Part shown: positions 32,501 to 40,414 of the stretch, piece by piece | How positions within the stretch are numbered: position 1 is the stretch's first letter | Layout of the letters: each line of letters starts with the position of its first letter | Made by a program: the position numbers and the translations under genes | From: Chloroflexi bacterium CFX6 | GTDB lineage: Bacteria; Chloroflexota; Anaerolineae; Anaerolineales; Villigracilaceae | Assembly: GCA_030263595.1 (NCBI GenBank) | Contig: SZPG01000020.1 | Coordinates: 1 to 64,000, forward strand | Direction: 5' to 3' | DNA length: 64,000 nucleotides | Notes under the pieces: generated by a model | The model's database searches: none | Told to the model about the DNA's origin: nothing | The model's input: the letters and a program-made list of their open reading frames with translations, nothing else

Positions 32501-35412
32501 CCGGACCGGATGGCAAGGCGCGCCTTTCGTTCCTCCCGCCCAACGCTGGGACGTACATGCTCGACGTTTCGGGCGATGGCGCGCGCTCACAGGTTCTCGT
32601 CTGGGTGGGAGGCGCGGGCACAGGCGCATGGCCCGACCTGCCGAACCAAAGACTCCAATTGACAGCCGACAAGGATTCGTACAACGCGGGCGACACCGCC
32701 AAAGTCTTCATCCCAAATCCGTTCCCCACCAATTCCATCGCGCTGGTCACGGTCGAGCGCGGACTGGTTTCAAAAGCGGAAACCATCCAATTGACCGGCA
32801 GCGGAGCGGAATATTCCCTGCCCATCACGGATGACGACGCGCCGAACGTTTACCTCAGCGTCACAGCGTTGGGACAGGGCAACGACTTCCGTCAGGGATT
32901 GGTCAACCTGCCCGTCGCGCCGGAAGCGCAGGAGTTGAAGGTGCAGTTGTTCTCGAATCCGACCGAGGCGGGACCGCGCGACCAGGTCACGTTCGACGTG
33001 GTGGTGACGGATCATCAGGACCAGCCCGTGCAGGGAGAGTTTTCGTTGTCGGTGGTGGATCTCGCCACGCTTGCATTGGCTGACCCGAATGCGGAAGACA
33101 TTTTGCCCGCGTTCTACAGCAACCAGCCTCTTGGCGTCGAGACCAATCTTTCGCTTGCGGCGTATGGCGGGCGGAACGCGCTCGAACCCGGCGGGCTGGG
33201 CGGCGGAGGCGGCGACGGAGCGCCTTTCGTGCGCGAAGATTTTCCCGACACGGCGTATTGGAATCCCTCGCTCGTCACGAACTCCGAGGGGCGCGGTCAG
33301 GTGACGATGACCCTGCCCGATTCGCTCACCACCTGGCAGGTGGACGTGCGCGGCTTGACGATGGACACGAAAGTGGGTCAGGCGGAGATGCAGATCGTTT
33401 CGACCAAGCCGTTGTTGATCCGCCCCGTCACGCCGAGGTTTCTGGTTGGCGGCGACCGCGTGTTGATGGCTGCGGTTGTCAACAACAACACGGCCGAAAG
33501 GCTGAACGTAACCGTCAACCTGCAAAGCGAGGGGTTCGTCCTCGATAATCCCGCCTCCGCCACGCGCGCGTTCGACATCTCGCCGAACGCGCAGGCGCGC
33601 GTGGAATGGTGGGGCGAGGCGGGACTGGCTGACGCTGCCGACCTGGTATTTTCGGTCGCCACCACTGGAACGCCCTCGTTGCAGGATTCGGCGCGCCCTG
33701 TATGGGGCAAATTGCCCATTCTGCATTACGTCGCTCCGCAGGCGTTCGTGACCGGCGGGTTGTTGCGCGGCGCGTCCTCCCTTCAGGAGGTCATCTCGCT
33801 TCCGCGCACGTTCGTCCCCGACGCGGGGAGCGGCTTGGAGGTGGAATTAAGCCCCTCGCTGGCTGGCAGTTTATTGTCCGCGTTGGAGGCGATGGAGGTC
33901 CCGCCTTATTCCATCAGCGCGGAGGCGAATCTTTCGTATCTCCTCCCGAATATCGAAGTTCATCGCGCCCTGAACAACTCCGGCTTGAGCGACCCCGCGC
34001 TTTCGGAAAGGGTGGAAAAAAATCTTAATGCGAGCGTGAGCCGATTGCAGTCCATGCAAAACGCGGACGGCGGCTGGAGTTGGTGGGGTACGCACGATCA
34101 AAGCGACCCATATATTACCGCCTACGTTCTTTTCGGCTTGTCTCGCGCGCGTACCATCGGCGCGCCGGTCAATGAAGAGACGTTGAACCGCGCGGTCGCA
34201 TTCCTGCAGGAGACGCAGGCGGAGGTCAATGCGAACACGAGCGGCGCCGAACTCGACGATGCCGCGTTCGTTCAATTCGTTTTGGGCGAGATGGGCGTCA
34301 CCGACCGGGCGTCTGCCAATTCGTTGTACGAGGCGCGCGACCGCATGAGTCCCGCGAGCCGCGCCTGGCTTGCGCGCGTCCTCCATGCCGTCAACCCCGC
34401 GGACCCGCGCGTGCGGGACCTGATCTCGAACCTCGAAACCGAGGCGATCCGCACCGCATCCAGCGCGCATTGGGAAACGCCAGCCGCGAGCGCCCTCCGA
34501 CGCGGCTCGCCCGTGTACGCCACCTCGATCGTCGTTTACGTCCTTTCGCAGCTCGATCCCGCCAACCAGATCATCTTCGAGGCTGTCCGCTATCTCGCCG
34601 CGCATCGGGACGCGCGCGGCTTGTGGAACAGCGGTCACGAGAACGCCTGGGCGATGATGGCGCTCAACCAGGCGATGGTCGGGATCGGCGACCTGCGCTC
34701 CGACTTTGCCTTCGACGCCGCGCTCAACGGCGCTCCGCTCACGAGCGGCGACGTGAACGGCATTCAACTCACGCCGCTTCGGGCGAACGTCCCGCTCGCA
34801 TCGCTTTCCTCCGATTCGCCCAACCTGCTGACGATCCAGCGCGAAGACGGGCTTGGGCGGCTGTACTACAACGTCGTGTTGAAGGTCAATCGCCCGGTGC
34901 GGGACGTGAAGCCGCTGAACGCCGGGATGAGCGTCGAACGCGTGTATTGCCGCGCCGGACAGGGCGACTCGGAAACAAAGCGCTGCACGCCTCTATCCTC
35001 CCTTCAATTTGGTTCTGACCAAAGCGTCACCGCGCAACTGACGCTGACCCTGCCTCACGATTCGTACTACGTCATGGTGGAAGACCACATTCCCGCAGGC
35101 ATGGAGATATTGAACCGCAGCCTCAAGACCAGCCGGTTGGGAATCGACGCGACCGGTGTGCAGGTCCAATTCGAGGATGAAGATCCGTTCGCGGACGGGT
35201 GGGGCTGGTGGCTGTTCAACGAACCGCAGATCCACGACGAGGGCATCCTCTTCACCGCCGATTACCTCCCTGCCGGAACCTATATCCTGACGTACACCCT
35301 CATCCCCGTGCAGGCGGGTGAATTCCGCGTATTACCTGCGCGCGCCTGGCAAGCCTTCTTCCCCGAAGTCCAGGGGACCAGCGCGGGGACGGTGTTCGAG
35401 ATAAAGCCGTGA
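29572..35412 (+). CDS. Bacterial alpha-2-macroglobulin-like lipoprotein without thioester
   Basis: 1946 residues. A signal peptide ends in a lipobox (LILASCG, Cys 32), so it is a surface lipoprotein. Residues about 60-450 hold three or four Ig-like (Big5-type) domains, each with an ...FNQPM or FNQAM motif. Macroglobulin domains follow: the MG2 marker YMYTDRPIYRPGQTVYYRG (about 668), then a Gly-rich GGLGGGGGD stretch that may be the bait region (about 1206), then the A2M domain with TLPDSLTTWQVDVRG (about 1245). The thioester domain should carry C-x-E-Q; here the site reads PYSISAEANLSYLLPN (1445-1460), so Cys and Gln are both absent. The helical TED repeats continue (NADGGWSWWG and others). 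Such proteins trap proteases; without thioester the trap would be non-covalent. -10 TATAAT is at 29529-29534. No pbpC is adjacent. Confidence 0.93.
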   Translation: MKRFRFTSTGIGASALALNCLLLMSLILASCGRAPTLPFVSLPTPTAETPETIQQAYPPALVETDPPPDTVIGHLSPIAFYFNQAMNKTSVESAFSGLPAGAFTWTDDATLVFTPSEPFPPDSKLNLEIADSIQSASGFGITGPIQLSFAVADHLHATNQLPRANSTDVNVDAAIAVSFNQPVVPLGADPSSLPSPFTIMPSLEGRGEWINTSAYIFYPEPAMLGGTEYTVSVNQDLKTGSGVGLDRTVINAWKFVTARPRVVSVSPSPEEAIPPDAEIKLTFNQPMDRESAQSNFSFSGPEGPLGGSFAWNDADTELTFSPGRTLARGAGYTLNVGAGTKSKSGMTLGEAYGAVLRTFDNFGVSATETNYGSTTFTFTAPLAPGEYSDLVTVTPAIDNLDTNAGGATLSVFGEFLPGTDYAIELSGRIGDQWGQSLGEPFSLEVRTPSLPPYLVMQPYSSSALFVRPDEPVLYAEALNVTDADVTLAPLPLQEFFTLHNSYELQQAYTPGEASTLSQTFDLPPNRAGEVKLNLAQANTQLPPGLYYVQIASPQFEARRVHFVASSQVNLTFKAGATQALVWAVDLPSQTPVRNAPVTIYDDAGNVVASGATDDEGLWQGEISAREGSVFAMLGSPGGENFAFATSNWNMGINAWDFGYSQRVQAPRHEIYMYTDRPIYRPGQTVYYRGVVRQTFNGRYELPTINSMPIILNDAQGTQLANVNAQLSPYGTFNGQFELSQDAVPGYYTFFNSGLEFYLSFQVAEYRKPEINLDVKFASAEIRQGDPANANVNARYFFDAPAGNVDVRWSLYTKPDYFHIPNYQTGLIETDWLNVFRFPTGFDSGYLGRFLNEGTAQTSPGGTLTINLTAIPASDAPQLLTLEVTASDETGLPVSARSELRIHPSDFYIGLRPEQWVGEAKSALGFEVYTVDWEGNASGGKVLTAEFKQVRWEKETDSAGFPTYKPVYLPGNSSNLATGPDGKARLSFLPPNAGTYMLDVSGDGARSQVLVWVGGAGTGAWPDLPNQRLQLTADKDSYNAGDTAKVFIPNPFPTNSIALVTVERGLVSKAETIQLTGSGAEYSLPITDDDAPNVYLSVTALGQGNDFRQGLVNLPVAPEAQELKVQLFSNPTEAGPRDQVTFDVVVTDHQDQPVQGEFSLSVVDLATLALADPNAEDILPAFYSNQPLGVETNLSLAAYGGRNALEPGGLGGGGGDGAPFVREDFPDTAYWNPSLVTNSEGRGQVTMTLPDSLTTWQVDVRGLTMDTKVGQAEMQIVSTKPLLIRPVTPRFLVGGDRVLMAAVVNNNTAERLNVTVNLQSEGFVLDNPASATRAFDISPNAQARVEWWGEAGLADAADLVFSVATTGTPSLQDSARPVWGKLPILHYVAPQAFVTGGLLRGASSLQEVISLPRTFVPDAGSGLEVELSPSLAGSLLSALEAMEVPPYSISAEANLSYLLPNIEVHRALNNSGLSDPALSERVEKNLNASVSRLQSMQNADGGWSWWGTHDQSDPYITAYVLFGLSRARTIGAPVNEETLNRAVAFLQETQAEVNANTSGAELDDAAFVQFVLGEMGVTDRASANSLYEARDRMSPASRAWLARVLHAVNPADPRVRDLISNLETEAIRTASSAHWETPAASALRRGSPVYATSIVVYVLSQLDPANQIIFEAVRYLAAHRDARGLWNSGHENAWAMMALNQAMVGIGDLRSDFAFDAALNGAPLTSGDVNGIQLTPLRANVPLASLSSDSPNLLTIQREDGLGRLYYNVVLKVNRPVRDVKPLNAGMSVERVYCRAGQGDSETKRCTPLSSLQFGSDQSVTAQLTLTLPHDSYYVMVEDHIPAGMEILNRSLKTSRLGIDATGVQVQFEDEDPFADGWGWWLFNEPQIHDEGILFTADYLPAGTYILTYTLIPVQAGEFRVLPARAWQAFFPEVQGTSAGTVFEIKP

Positions 35413-35449
35413 AATTTCGGGGTATTACAACTCGAGACTCTATTCCGAA

Positions 35450-36253
35450 TTGGGAGAGGATGGGAACGAGACTCATCCAATTAAAGACAATCCATTCCCC
35501 GTTGAGTATGAAAACAGGATCATTTTGGGGACTTCCGAGAACATGAAGGAAATTCCCGACAACTCCTTGCATCTAATGGCGACGTCGCCGCCCTATAACG
35601 TTTCCAAAGAATACGACGCAGACCTGTCTTTGAAGGATTATCTGCAACTTCTGGGAAACGTTTTCGCTGAGACTTATCGCGTGCTTGTTCACGGCGGGCG
35701 CGCCTGCGTCAACGTGGCAAACCTCGGGCGCAGACCCTACATTCCGCTCTCCGATCATATCTCGCGGATGATGATCGAGATCGGATTCAAGATGAGGGGC
35801 GAGATCATCTGGGCGAAGGGCGCCGGCGCGGGGGTGTCCATGGCCTGGGGCAGTTGGCAGTCCGCTTCCAATCCCGTGCTGCGCGATACCCATGAATACA
35901 TCCTCGTTTTCTCCAAAGGCGCGTTCGAGCGAAAAAAGGGCGGCAGGGAAAACACGATCTCCAAAGAGCAATTCATGGAATGGACTAAATCGGTCTGGAC
36001 GGTGAATCCCGAATCGGCAAGGAAGGTAAAACACCCCGCGCCTTTTCCGGTCGAGTTGCCTTTTCGCTTGATCCAACTTTATACGTTCAAAGGCGATGTG
36101 ATCCTCGACCCGTTCATGGGAAGCGGCTCGACCGCGATCGCGGCGTTGAAATCCGAAAGGAAATACGTGGGGTATGACGTTGATCCCGAGTACATCAAAA
36201 CGGCCGAAGAGCGGATCGCCTCATTCACGCGGCAATTCAAATCATCCAGGTAG
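35450..36253 (+). CDS. Type II-like site-specific DNA methyltransferase (beta class)
   Basis: About 267 residues. TSPPYNVSKEYD (about 45) is the catalytic motif IV; it comes before motif I DPFMGSGSTAIAAL (about 222), giving the beta-class order. Motif IV of SPPY type is common in N4-cytosine enzymes and some N6-adenine enzymes, so the base is uncertain. NVANLGRRPYIPL and WGSWQSASNPVLRDTHEYILVF are typical of a widely spread prokaryotic subgroup. The only in-frame upstream start seen is a TTG at 35450, so the exact N-terminus is unsure. No restriction enzyme gene is adjacent, so it appears to be an orphan methyltransferase used for regulation or protection. Confidence 0.85.
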   Translation: MGEDGNETHPIKDNPFPVEYENRIILGTSENMKEIPDNSLHLMATSPPYNVSKEYDADLSLKDYLQLLGNVFAETYRVLVHGGRACVNVANLGRRPYIPLSDHISRMMIEIGFKMRGEIIWAKGAGAGVSMAWGSWQSASNPVLRDTHEYILVFSKGAFERKKGGRENTISKEQFMEWTKSVWTVNPESARKVKHPAPFPVELPFRLIQLYTFKGDVILDPFMGSGSTAIAALKSERKYVGYDVDPEYIKTAEERIASFTRQFKSSR

Positions 36254-36289
36254 GAATCATCCCGCGCGGAGTTCCCAATTCTCCAATCC

Positions 36290-36871
36290 CTAATTCCCAA
36301 TCCCGTACAGCATTTCCAGGAATCCCCCACCCATCTCATCGAAGGCATCCGGCGCGACGATCTCGAACAGACCCAAGCCCACCGCGCCCAGACCGATCAG
36401 GACGAGGATCGAGCCCGGCAGCAGGCGGGAAACGAGCAGGTTCATGATCACGATCCAGCGTTCGCCCTCCCTGTCCTCCCGCGAGCCGGAAATGCCGATG
36501 ACAGCCTGCAGGAGACAGAACAAACCGAAGACCAGGATCGGAAGACCGGGACGGCGGACGAAGCGCAGGAAGATGTCCCTTCCACTGTCAACGCCCAGAT
36601 ACGCGAAGACCGCGACCCCCAGCAGGAACCACCCCAGCACGTTGAATTGAATCCCCTGCGCGATGGCGGCGATGCCCGTGTACGTGGACCGGGCGTAACG
36701 GCTTCCCACCACGATGTGCCGCGTGACGACGGCTTCCAATCCGATTGCCATCGAAGCCATGCCCATGAGCGCGACGCCTCCGTAAGACATGATCGGCATC
36801 GAGAACCTGTCGCCGCCCAGCATCAACAGGATACCCGTCAACCCCAGCGCGATCTGAACCGCTGTCCACAT
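36290..36871 (-). CDS. Hypothetical multi-pass membrane protein
   Basis: 193 residues with about five hydrophobic segments (ALGLTGILLML, YGGVALMGMASMAIGL, VLGWFLLGVAVFAYLGV, LPILVFGLFCLLQAVIGI, ILVLIGLGAVGLGLFEIV). A charged loop SGSREDREGERW lies between the last two. No family recognised. It is convergent with the DNA methyltransferase gene and separated from it by a 36-base gap with aattcc-type repeats. Confidence 0.65.
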   Translation of the reverse strand: MWTAVQIALGLTGILLMLGGDRFSMPIMSYGGVALMGMASMAIGLEAVVTRHIVVGSRYARSTYTGIAAIAQGIQFNVLGWFLLGVAVFAYLGVDSGRDIFLRFVRRPGLPILVFGLFCLLQAVIGISGSREDREGERWIVIMNLLVSRLLPGSILVLIGLGAVGLGLFEIVAPDAFDEMGGGFLEMLYGIGN

Positions 36872-36968
36872 CCCGGTCCTCCAAATCTCTACTCTTGCAA
36901 TCCTCTTGACTGATGTTACGCAATGATGCCCGTAACGCGAGACTGCGTAGCGTCTCGCCTTTCAGGCT

Positions 36969-37122
36969 TCTCACTTTCTACTTTCCACTTCCCACTTTCC
37001 GCTTTCTACTTTCCACTCTCCACTTTCTACTTTCCACTCTCCACTCCCCACTTTCCACTTTCTACTTTCCACTTTCCACTTTCCACTTTCCACTCCCCAC
37101 TTTCCACTCCCCACTTCCTACC
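36969..37122. repeat. Pyrimidine-rich tandem array of CTTTCCA/CTTTCTA units
   Basis: About 20 imperfect 6-8-base units of the form ctttcca, ctttcta or ctcccca fill 154 bases. On the minus strand this reads gtggaaagtagaaagt. The same word is part of the 41-nt repeat found in tlyA and mvk, and appears at 44901-44915 and 50250-50270. There are no spacers, so it is not a CRISPR array. The last bases overlap the end of the rhomboid gene. Confidence 0.85.
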
Positions 37123-37918
37123 TCACCATCCCCCACGCCGTCAACGCGCCAAAGACCAGCACCACCAACGCCGCGCCCGTGACTACTTCGCGCGTTGGCC
37201 GTTTATCCACCAGATGGAGCATGGGCTGGATGCCCTCGATCTCCCACAACGGGCTTGCGAACCACGTGAACATCAATCCGCCGATCAGCCCGCCGATGTG
37301 ACCCCAGTTGTCAATGCCGGGCAGGGACCCGACCAGAAACAGATTGATCGCAATGATGAAAAGCACGTTCCCGATCGCCCTCCTGAAATACCCCGCCAGC
37401 AGAACGCGGTTGCGATACAGGAAGACCGCCTCCGCGCCGATCAAGCCGAAGACCGCAGTGGACGCGCCGATGGAATACCCATCCGAAAACAGGAAGGACG
37501 TGACGTTCCCCGCGAACGCGCCCAGCGCGTACAACGTAAGAAACCTGCCATGCCCGAAGTATTGCTCCAGGCTCGTCCCAAACACGAACAGGGCGTACAT
37601 GTTGAAGAAGATGTGCGTGATCGAACCGTGCAGAAGCGCCGGTGTGAGCAAACGCCAGAGTTGCCCCGCCTGGATGAACTCGTTGATGCGCGCGCCGTAC
37701 AACTCGAGCCAGCCGATGTTCGAAAACGTGGTCGGATAACCGAAGAGAAACGCGCTGGCAACCTGCAGAAGGTACACGAAGACCGTCACGCCGAGGATGG
37801 CGTAGGTCACATAGGGAACGGAGGCGGGCAAAGCCACGCGGACAGGCGGTGGAGGAGGCGTACCCCGGCGGGCATCTTCGACAGGCTGCGGGGAGTCGGA
37901 CGTGGGATGACTGCTCAC
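37118..37918 (-). CDS. Rhomboid-family intramembrane serine protease
   Basis: 266 residues with a Pro-rich cytoplasmic N-terminus and about seven transmembrane segments. WRLLTPALLHGSITHIFFNMYAL (about 88-110) is the rhomboid signature with the HxxxN loop. The catalytic Ser is S153 in SIGASTAVFG and the His is H207 in NWGHIGGLIGG, so the catalytic dyad is present. It cleaves membrane helices near the surface; its substrate is not known. The start overlaps the gmk stop by 4 bases, so it follows gmk in an operon. Confidence 0.92.
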   Translation of the reverse strand: MSSHPTSDSPQPVEDARRGTPPPPPVRVALPASVPYVTYAILGVTVFVYLLQVASAFLFGYPTTFSNIGWLELYGARINEFIQAGQLWRLLTPALLHGSITHIFFNMYALFVFGTSLEQYFGHGRFLTLYALGAFAGNVTSFLFSDGYSIGASTAVFGLIGAEAVFLYRNRVLLAGYFRRAIGNVLFIIAINLFLVGSLPGIDNWGHIGGLIGGLMFTWFASPLWEIEGIQPMLHLVDKRPTREVVTGAALVVLVFGALTAWGMVR

Positions 37919-38547
37919 AACGATACCTTTCTCGGGTTCACGCGATGATGTTCCGCCGCGATGATGGCGCGGATGGTATCCACCGTTTCGTCCAGGCGGA
38001 AGTCGCGGTTGACGATCACGTAATCGAACGCCTCCACGCGTTTCAACTCCTTGCGCGCGGTGGCGATGCGGATGGCGAGGGCGTCGGCGGTCTCGGTCTT
38101 GCGCGTTTCGAGGCGGCGCACCAGTTCCTCCTCGCTTTCGGTGGTGATGAAGATCATCAGCGCCTCGGGCGCCATTTTACGCACCGTCTCCGCGCCCTGC
38201 ACGTCAATGCGCATCACCACGTCCTTGCCGCTGGCGAGCGCCTCGCGCACCTGCTGTTTCGGGATGCCCTTGTAATCGCCGTACACGATGGCGTGTTCGA
38301 TCAACTCGTCCGTGTCTATCATGCGCGCGAACTCCTCCTTGGACACGAAGAAATAATCCCGGCCGTGCGTTTCATTGGAGCGTTTCGGGCGCGTGGTCGC
38401 GGTCACGACAAAATGGAACGGCAGTCCGCGTTCCTTCATGCGTTGCATCACGGTATCCTTTCCCACGCCGGAAGGACCGGAGATCACGATCAACAGCGGT
38501 TGCGGGTTGGGGAGGGCGAATTCTGAATCGGCGGATGATGGGGACAT
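37915..38547 (-). CDS. gmk: Guanylate kinase
   Basis: 210 residues. It converts GMP to GDP with ATP. VISGPSGVGKDTVMQRM (about 21-37) is the P-loop, then VTATTRPKRSNETHGRDYFFVSKEEF (about 50-75) is the GMP-binding region, and DVQGAETVRKMAPEALMIFI (about 115) is the family motif. The 18-residue N-terminal extension is polar and slightly longer than usual; a later start is not obvious. It overlaps the rhomboid gene by 4 bases. Confidence 0.96.
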   Translation of the reverse strand: MSPSSADSEFALPNPQPLLIVISGPSGVGKDTVMQRMKERGLPFHFVVTATTRPKRSNETHGRDYFFVSKEEFARMIDTDELIEHAIVYGDYKGIPKQQVREALASGKDVVMRIDVQGAETVRKMAPEALMIFITTESEEELVRRLETRKTETADALAIRIATARKELKRVEAFDYVIVNRDFRLDETVDTIRAIIAAEHHRVNPRKVSL

Positions 38548-38591
38548 GGGCGAATTTTACCAGACGGACTCTTCGCGCCGCTCTTCCATCC

Positions 38592-39449
38592 TTATTGCGG
38601 CTTTTCCAATATCCTCTCCACCATCCGAGCGACCTCTCCGCTTCCTTCCCGACCCCCAGTCTGATCCAGCCATGCGAGGAACTCCGCGTTCCCCTTCGGT
38701 CCCAGCAACGGACTCCTGACCAGCCCGCGAATCGCGAATCCCTGCTTTTGCGCGAAACCCAGAACGTCGAACAAAACCTGTTTGTGGATCTCCGGGTCGC
38801 GGATCACGCCGTCGCCGCGCGAGACATCCTTCCTGCCCGCTTCGAATTGAGGTTTGATCAAAGCAACAACACTTTCCACCCTTCGACTGCGCTCAGGGCA
38901 GGCTTTCCACTTTCCACCACCCATGGGAGAAGCGGAAGGCGGAGAGTGACCAAACCAATATTTGACCACCGGCAGCAAAATCTTCAACGAGATGAACGAC
39001 GCGTCGATCGTTATGAGCGAAACCGGCTCTGGCAGGGATTCGACGTACCGCGCGTTCGTCTCCTCCATTACGACCACGCGCGGGTCGTTGCGAAGTTTCC
39101 AATGCAGGATTCCCTTTCCCACGTCCACGGCATAGACCTTCGCCGCGCCGCGCTGCAAAAGGCAGTCCGTAAAGCCTCCCGTGGACGCGCCCACGTCCGC
39201 GCACACCAGTCCGCTCACGTCAATTGCGAATGCTTCGAGCGCGGCGTCCAGTTTTTCGCCGCCGCGTGAGACGAAGCGCGGACCGGTATCCACCGTCAGC
39301 GTGGAGTCGCTGTCCACGTTTGCGGCAGGTTTGAGGGCGGTCTGACCCGCCACGCGCACCTGTCCCGCCATGATCATCGCCTGTGCCCTGGCGCGCGAGT
39401 CGGCAAGTCCGCGCTCCACGAGTAACACATCCAGCCGCACTTTCGTCAT
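38592..39449 (-). CDS. tlyA: TlyA-family rRNA methyltransferase/hemolysin, with in-frame repeat insert
   Basis: 285 residues from ATG 39449. N-terminal S4 RNA-binding domain (VRLDVLLVERGLADSRARAQ to about 65), then a FtsJ-like methyltransferase: DVGASTGGFTDCLLQRGA (about 92), TIDASFISLKILLP (about 145), and VALIKPQFEAGRKDVSRGDGV (about 195). Known TlyA proteins 2'-O-methylate rRNA and affect capreomycin sensitivity. Between the ILLP strand and VALIKPQF, where relatives have a short turn, about 28 extra residues occur (168-195, including ACPERSRRVE). They are encoded by repeat DNA, including a 41-nt repeat identical to one in mvk. It is divergent from the UbiA gene. Confidence 0.9.
   Translation of the reverse strand: MTKVRLDVLLVERGLADSRARAQAMIMAGQVRVAGQTALKPAANVDSDSTLTVDTGPRFVSRGGEKLDAALEAFAIDVSGLVCADVGASTGGFTDCLLQRGAAKVYAVDVGKGILHWKLRNDPRVVVMEETNARYVESLPEPVSLITIDASFISLKILLPVVKYWFGHSPPSASPMGGGKWKACPERSRRVESVVALIKPQFEAGRKDVSRGDGVIRDPEIHKQVLFDVLGFAQKQGFAIRGLVRSPLLGPKGNAEFLAWLDQTGGREGSGEVARMVERILEKPQ
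38872..38912 (-). repeat. 41-nt repeat inside tlyA (identical to 41122-41162)
   Basis: On the minus strand it begins aagtggaaagcctgccctga and ends gtcgaagggtggaaag. All 41 bases match the mvk copy, which is on the plus strand. In tlyA it is read in frame as KWKACPERSRRVE. Confidence 0.95.
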
Positions 39450-39495
39450 GGATGCAATTGTACTTCCCGCGCGTAAAAAAGGTAAAATTGCCCCC

Positions 39496-40365
39496 ATGCT
39501 CATACACCTGCTCAAAACCATGCGCCCGCGCCAATGGACGAAGAACGGCTTCGTCTTTTTCGCGTTGATCTTCGACAAGCAATTGTTCCTCCGCGAACCG
39601 TTCCTGCGGACGCTCGGAGGCTTTGCGTTGTTTTGTTTGATGTCGAGTTCCGTGTATCTTTTCAACGACCTCGCGGACATCGAAGCCGACCGCAGTCACC
39701 CCGAAAAGAAAAAGCGCCCGCTGGCTTCGGGCAAACTGCCGGTTTCCGTCGCGATGACGAGCGCCTTCGTTTTGGCTTTGGCGTCGTTGTCCCTGGGCTA
39801 CCTGCTCGAACCGCTTTTTGCCGGCCTCCTTGCGGTGTATCTCGCCATCAACCTGTTGTATTCGCGCTGGCTCAAACACGTGCCGGTCCTGGACGTGTTG
39901 ATCGTTTCTTCGGGTTTTGTGCTGCGCGTGGCGGCGGGCGTGACGCTCATCACGGTCGAGCGCTTTTCGCCCTGGTTGTACGTGATCACGGTGTTGTTCT
40001 CGCTCTACCTCGGTTTTGGAAAACGCCGCGCCGAAATGAGCCTGCTCGAAAAAGGCGCCGCTTCGCACCGCAAAGTGCTGGACGGTTACACCATTCCCCT
40101 GCTCGACCAGTACATCACCATCGTTTCGGGCATGACCATCGTCACGTATGCCTTGTACACCTTCTCCGCCGAGAACCTGCCCGACAACCACAGCATGATG
40201 CTCACGATCCCGTTCGTGGTGTACGGCATCTTCCGCTATTTGCAGCTCATTCAAACCGGTCACGCGGCGGGCTCGCCCGAGGAAGTGGCGCTCAAAGACC
40301 GCCCGCTGCAGCTTACCGTCCTGTTGTGGGGACTGGCTGTGATCGCGGTGTTCTACTTGTCGTAG
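39496..40365 (+). CDS. UbiA-family prenyltransferase, decaprenyl-phosphate phosphoribosyltransferase type
   Basis: 289 residues from ATG 39496. About nine transmembrane segments. MRPRQWTKNGFVFFALIF (residues 9-26) and NDLADIEADRSHPEKKKRPLA (about 54-74) with the Asp-rich motif NDxxDxxxD are typical of the DPPR-synthase branch of UbiA. The second acidic region, near GFGKRRAEMSLL, lies about 175. Proteins of this branch move phosphoribose onto polyprenyl phosphate in arabinan-making bacteria; in this organism the acceptor and product are not known. A TAAAAT-like box sits about 7 bases before the ATG, so the mRNA may be leaderless. It precedes mevalonate kinase. Confidence 0.85.
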   Translation: MLIHLLKTMRPRQWTKNGFVFFALIFDKQLFLREPFLRTLGGFALFCLMSSSVYLFNDLADIEADRSHPEKKKRPLASGKLPVSVAMTSAFVLALASLSLGYLLEPLFAGLLAVYLAINLLYSRWLKHVPVLDVLIVSSGFVLRVAAGVTLITVERFSPWLYVITVLFSLYLGFGKRRAEMSLLEKGAASHRKVLDGYTIPLLDQYITIVSGMTIVTYALYTFSAENLPDNHSMMLTIPFVVYGIFRYLQLIQTGHAAGSPEEVALKDRPLQLTVLLWGLAVIAVFYLS

Positions 40366-40414
40366 GACGGGATGTATCCCGTTCCGCGAAGGGCGAAATA
40401 AATCTCGCGTTACC

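Noticed and set aside
36969-37122. Possible CRISPR array
   Set aside because: Units are 6-8 bases and contiguous, without spacers.
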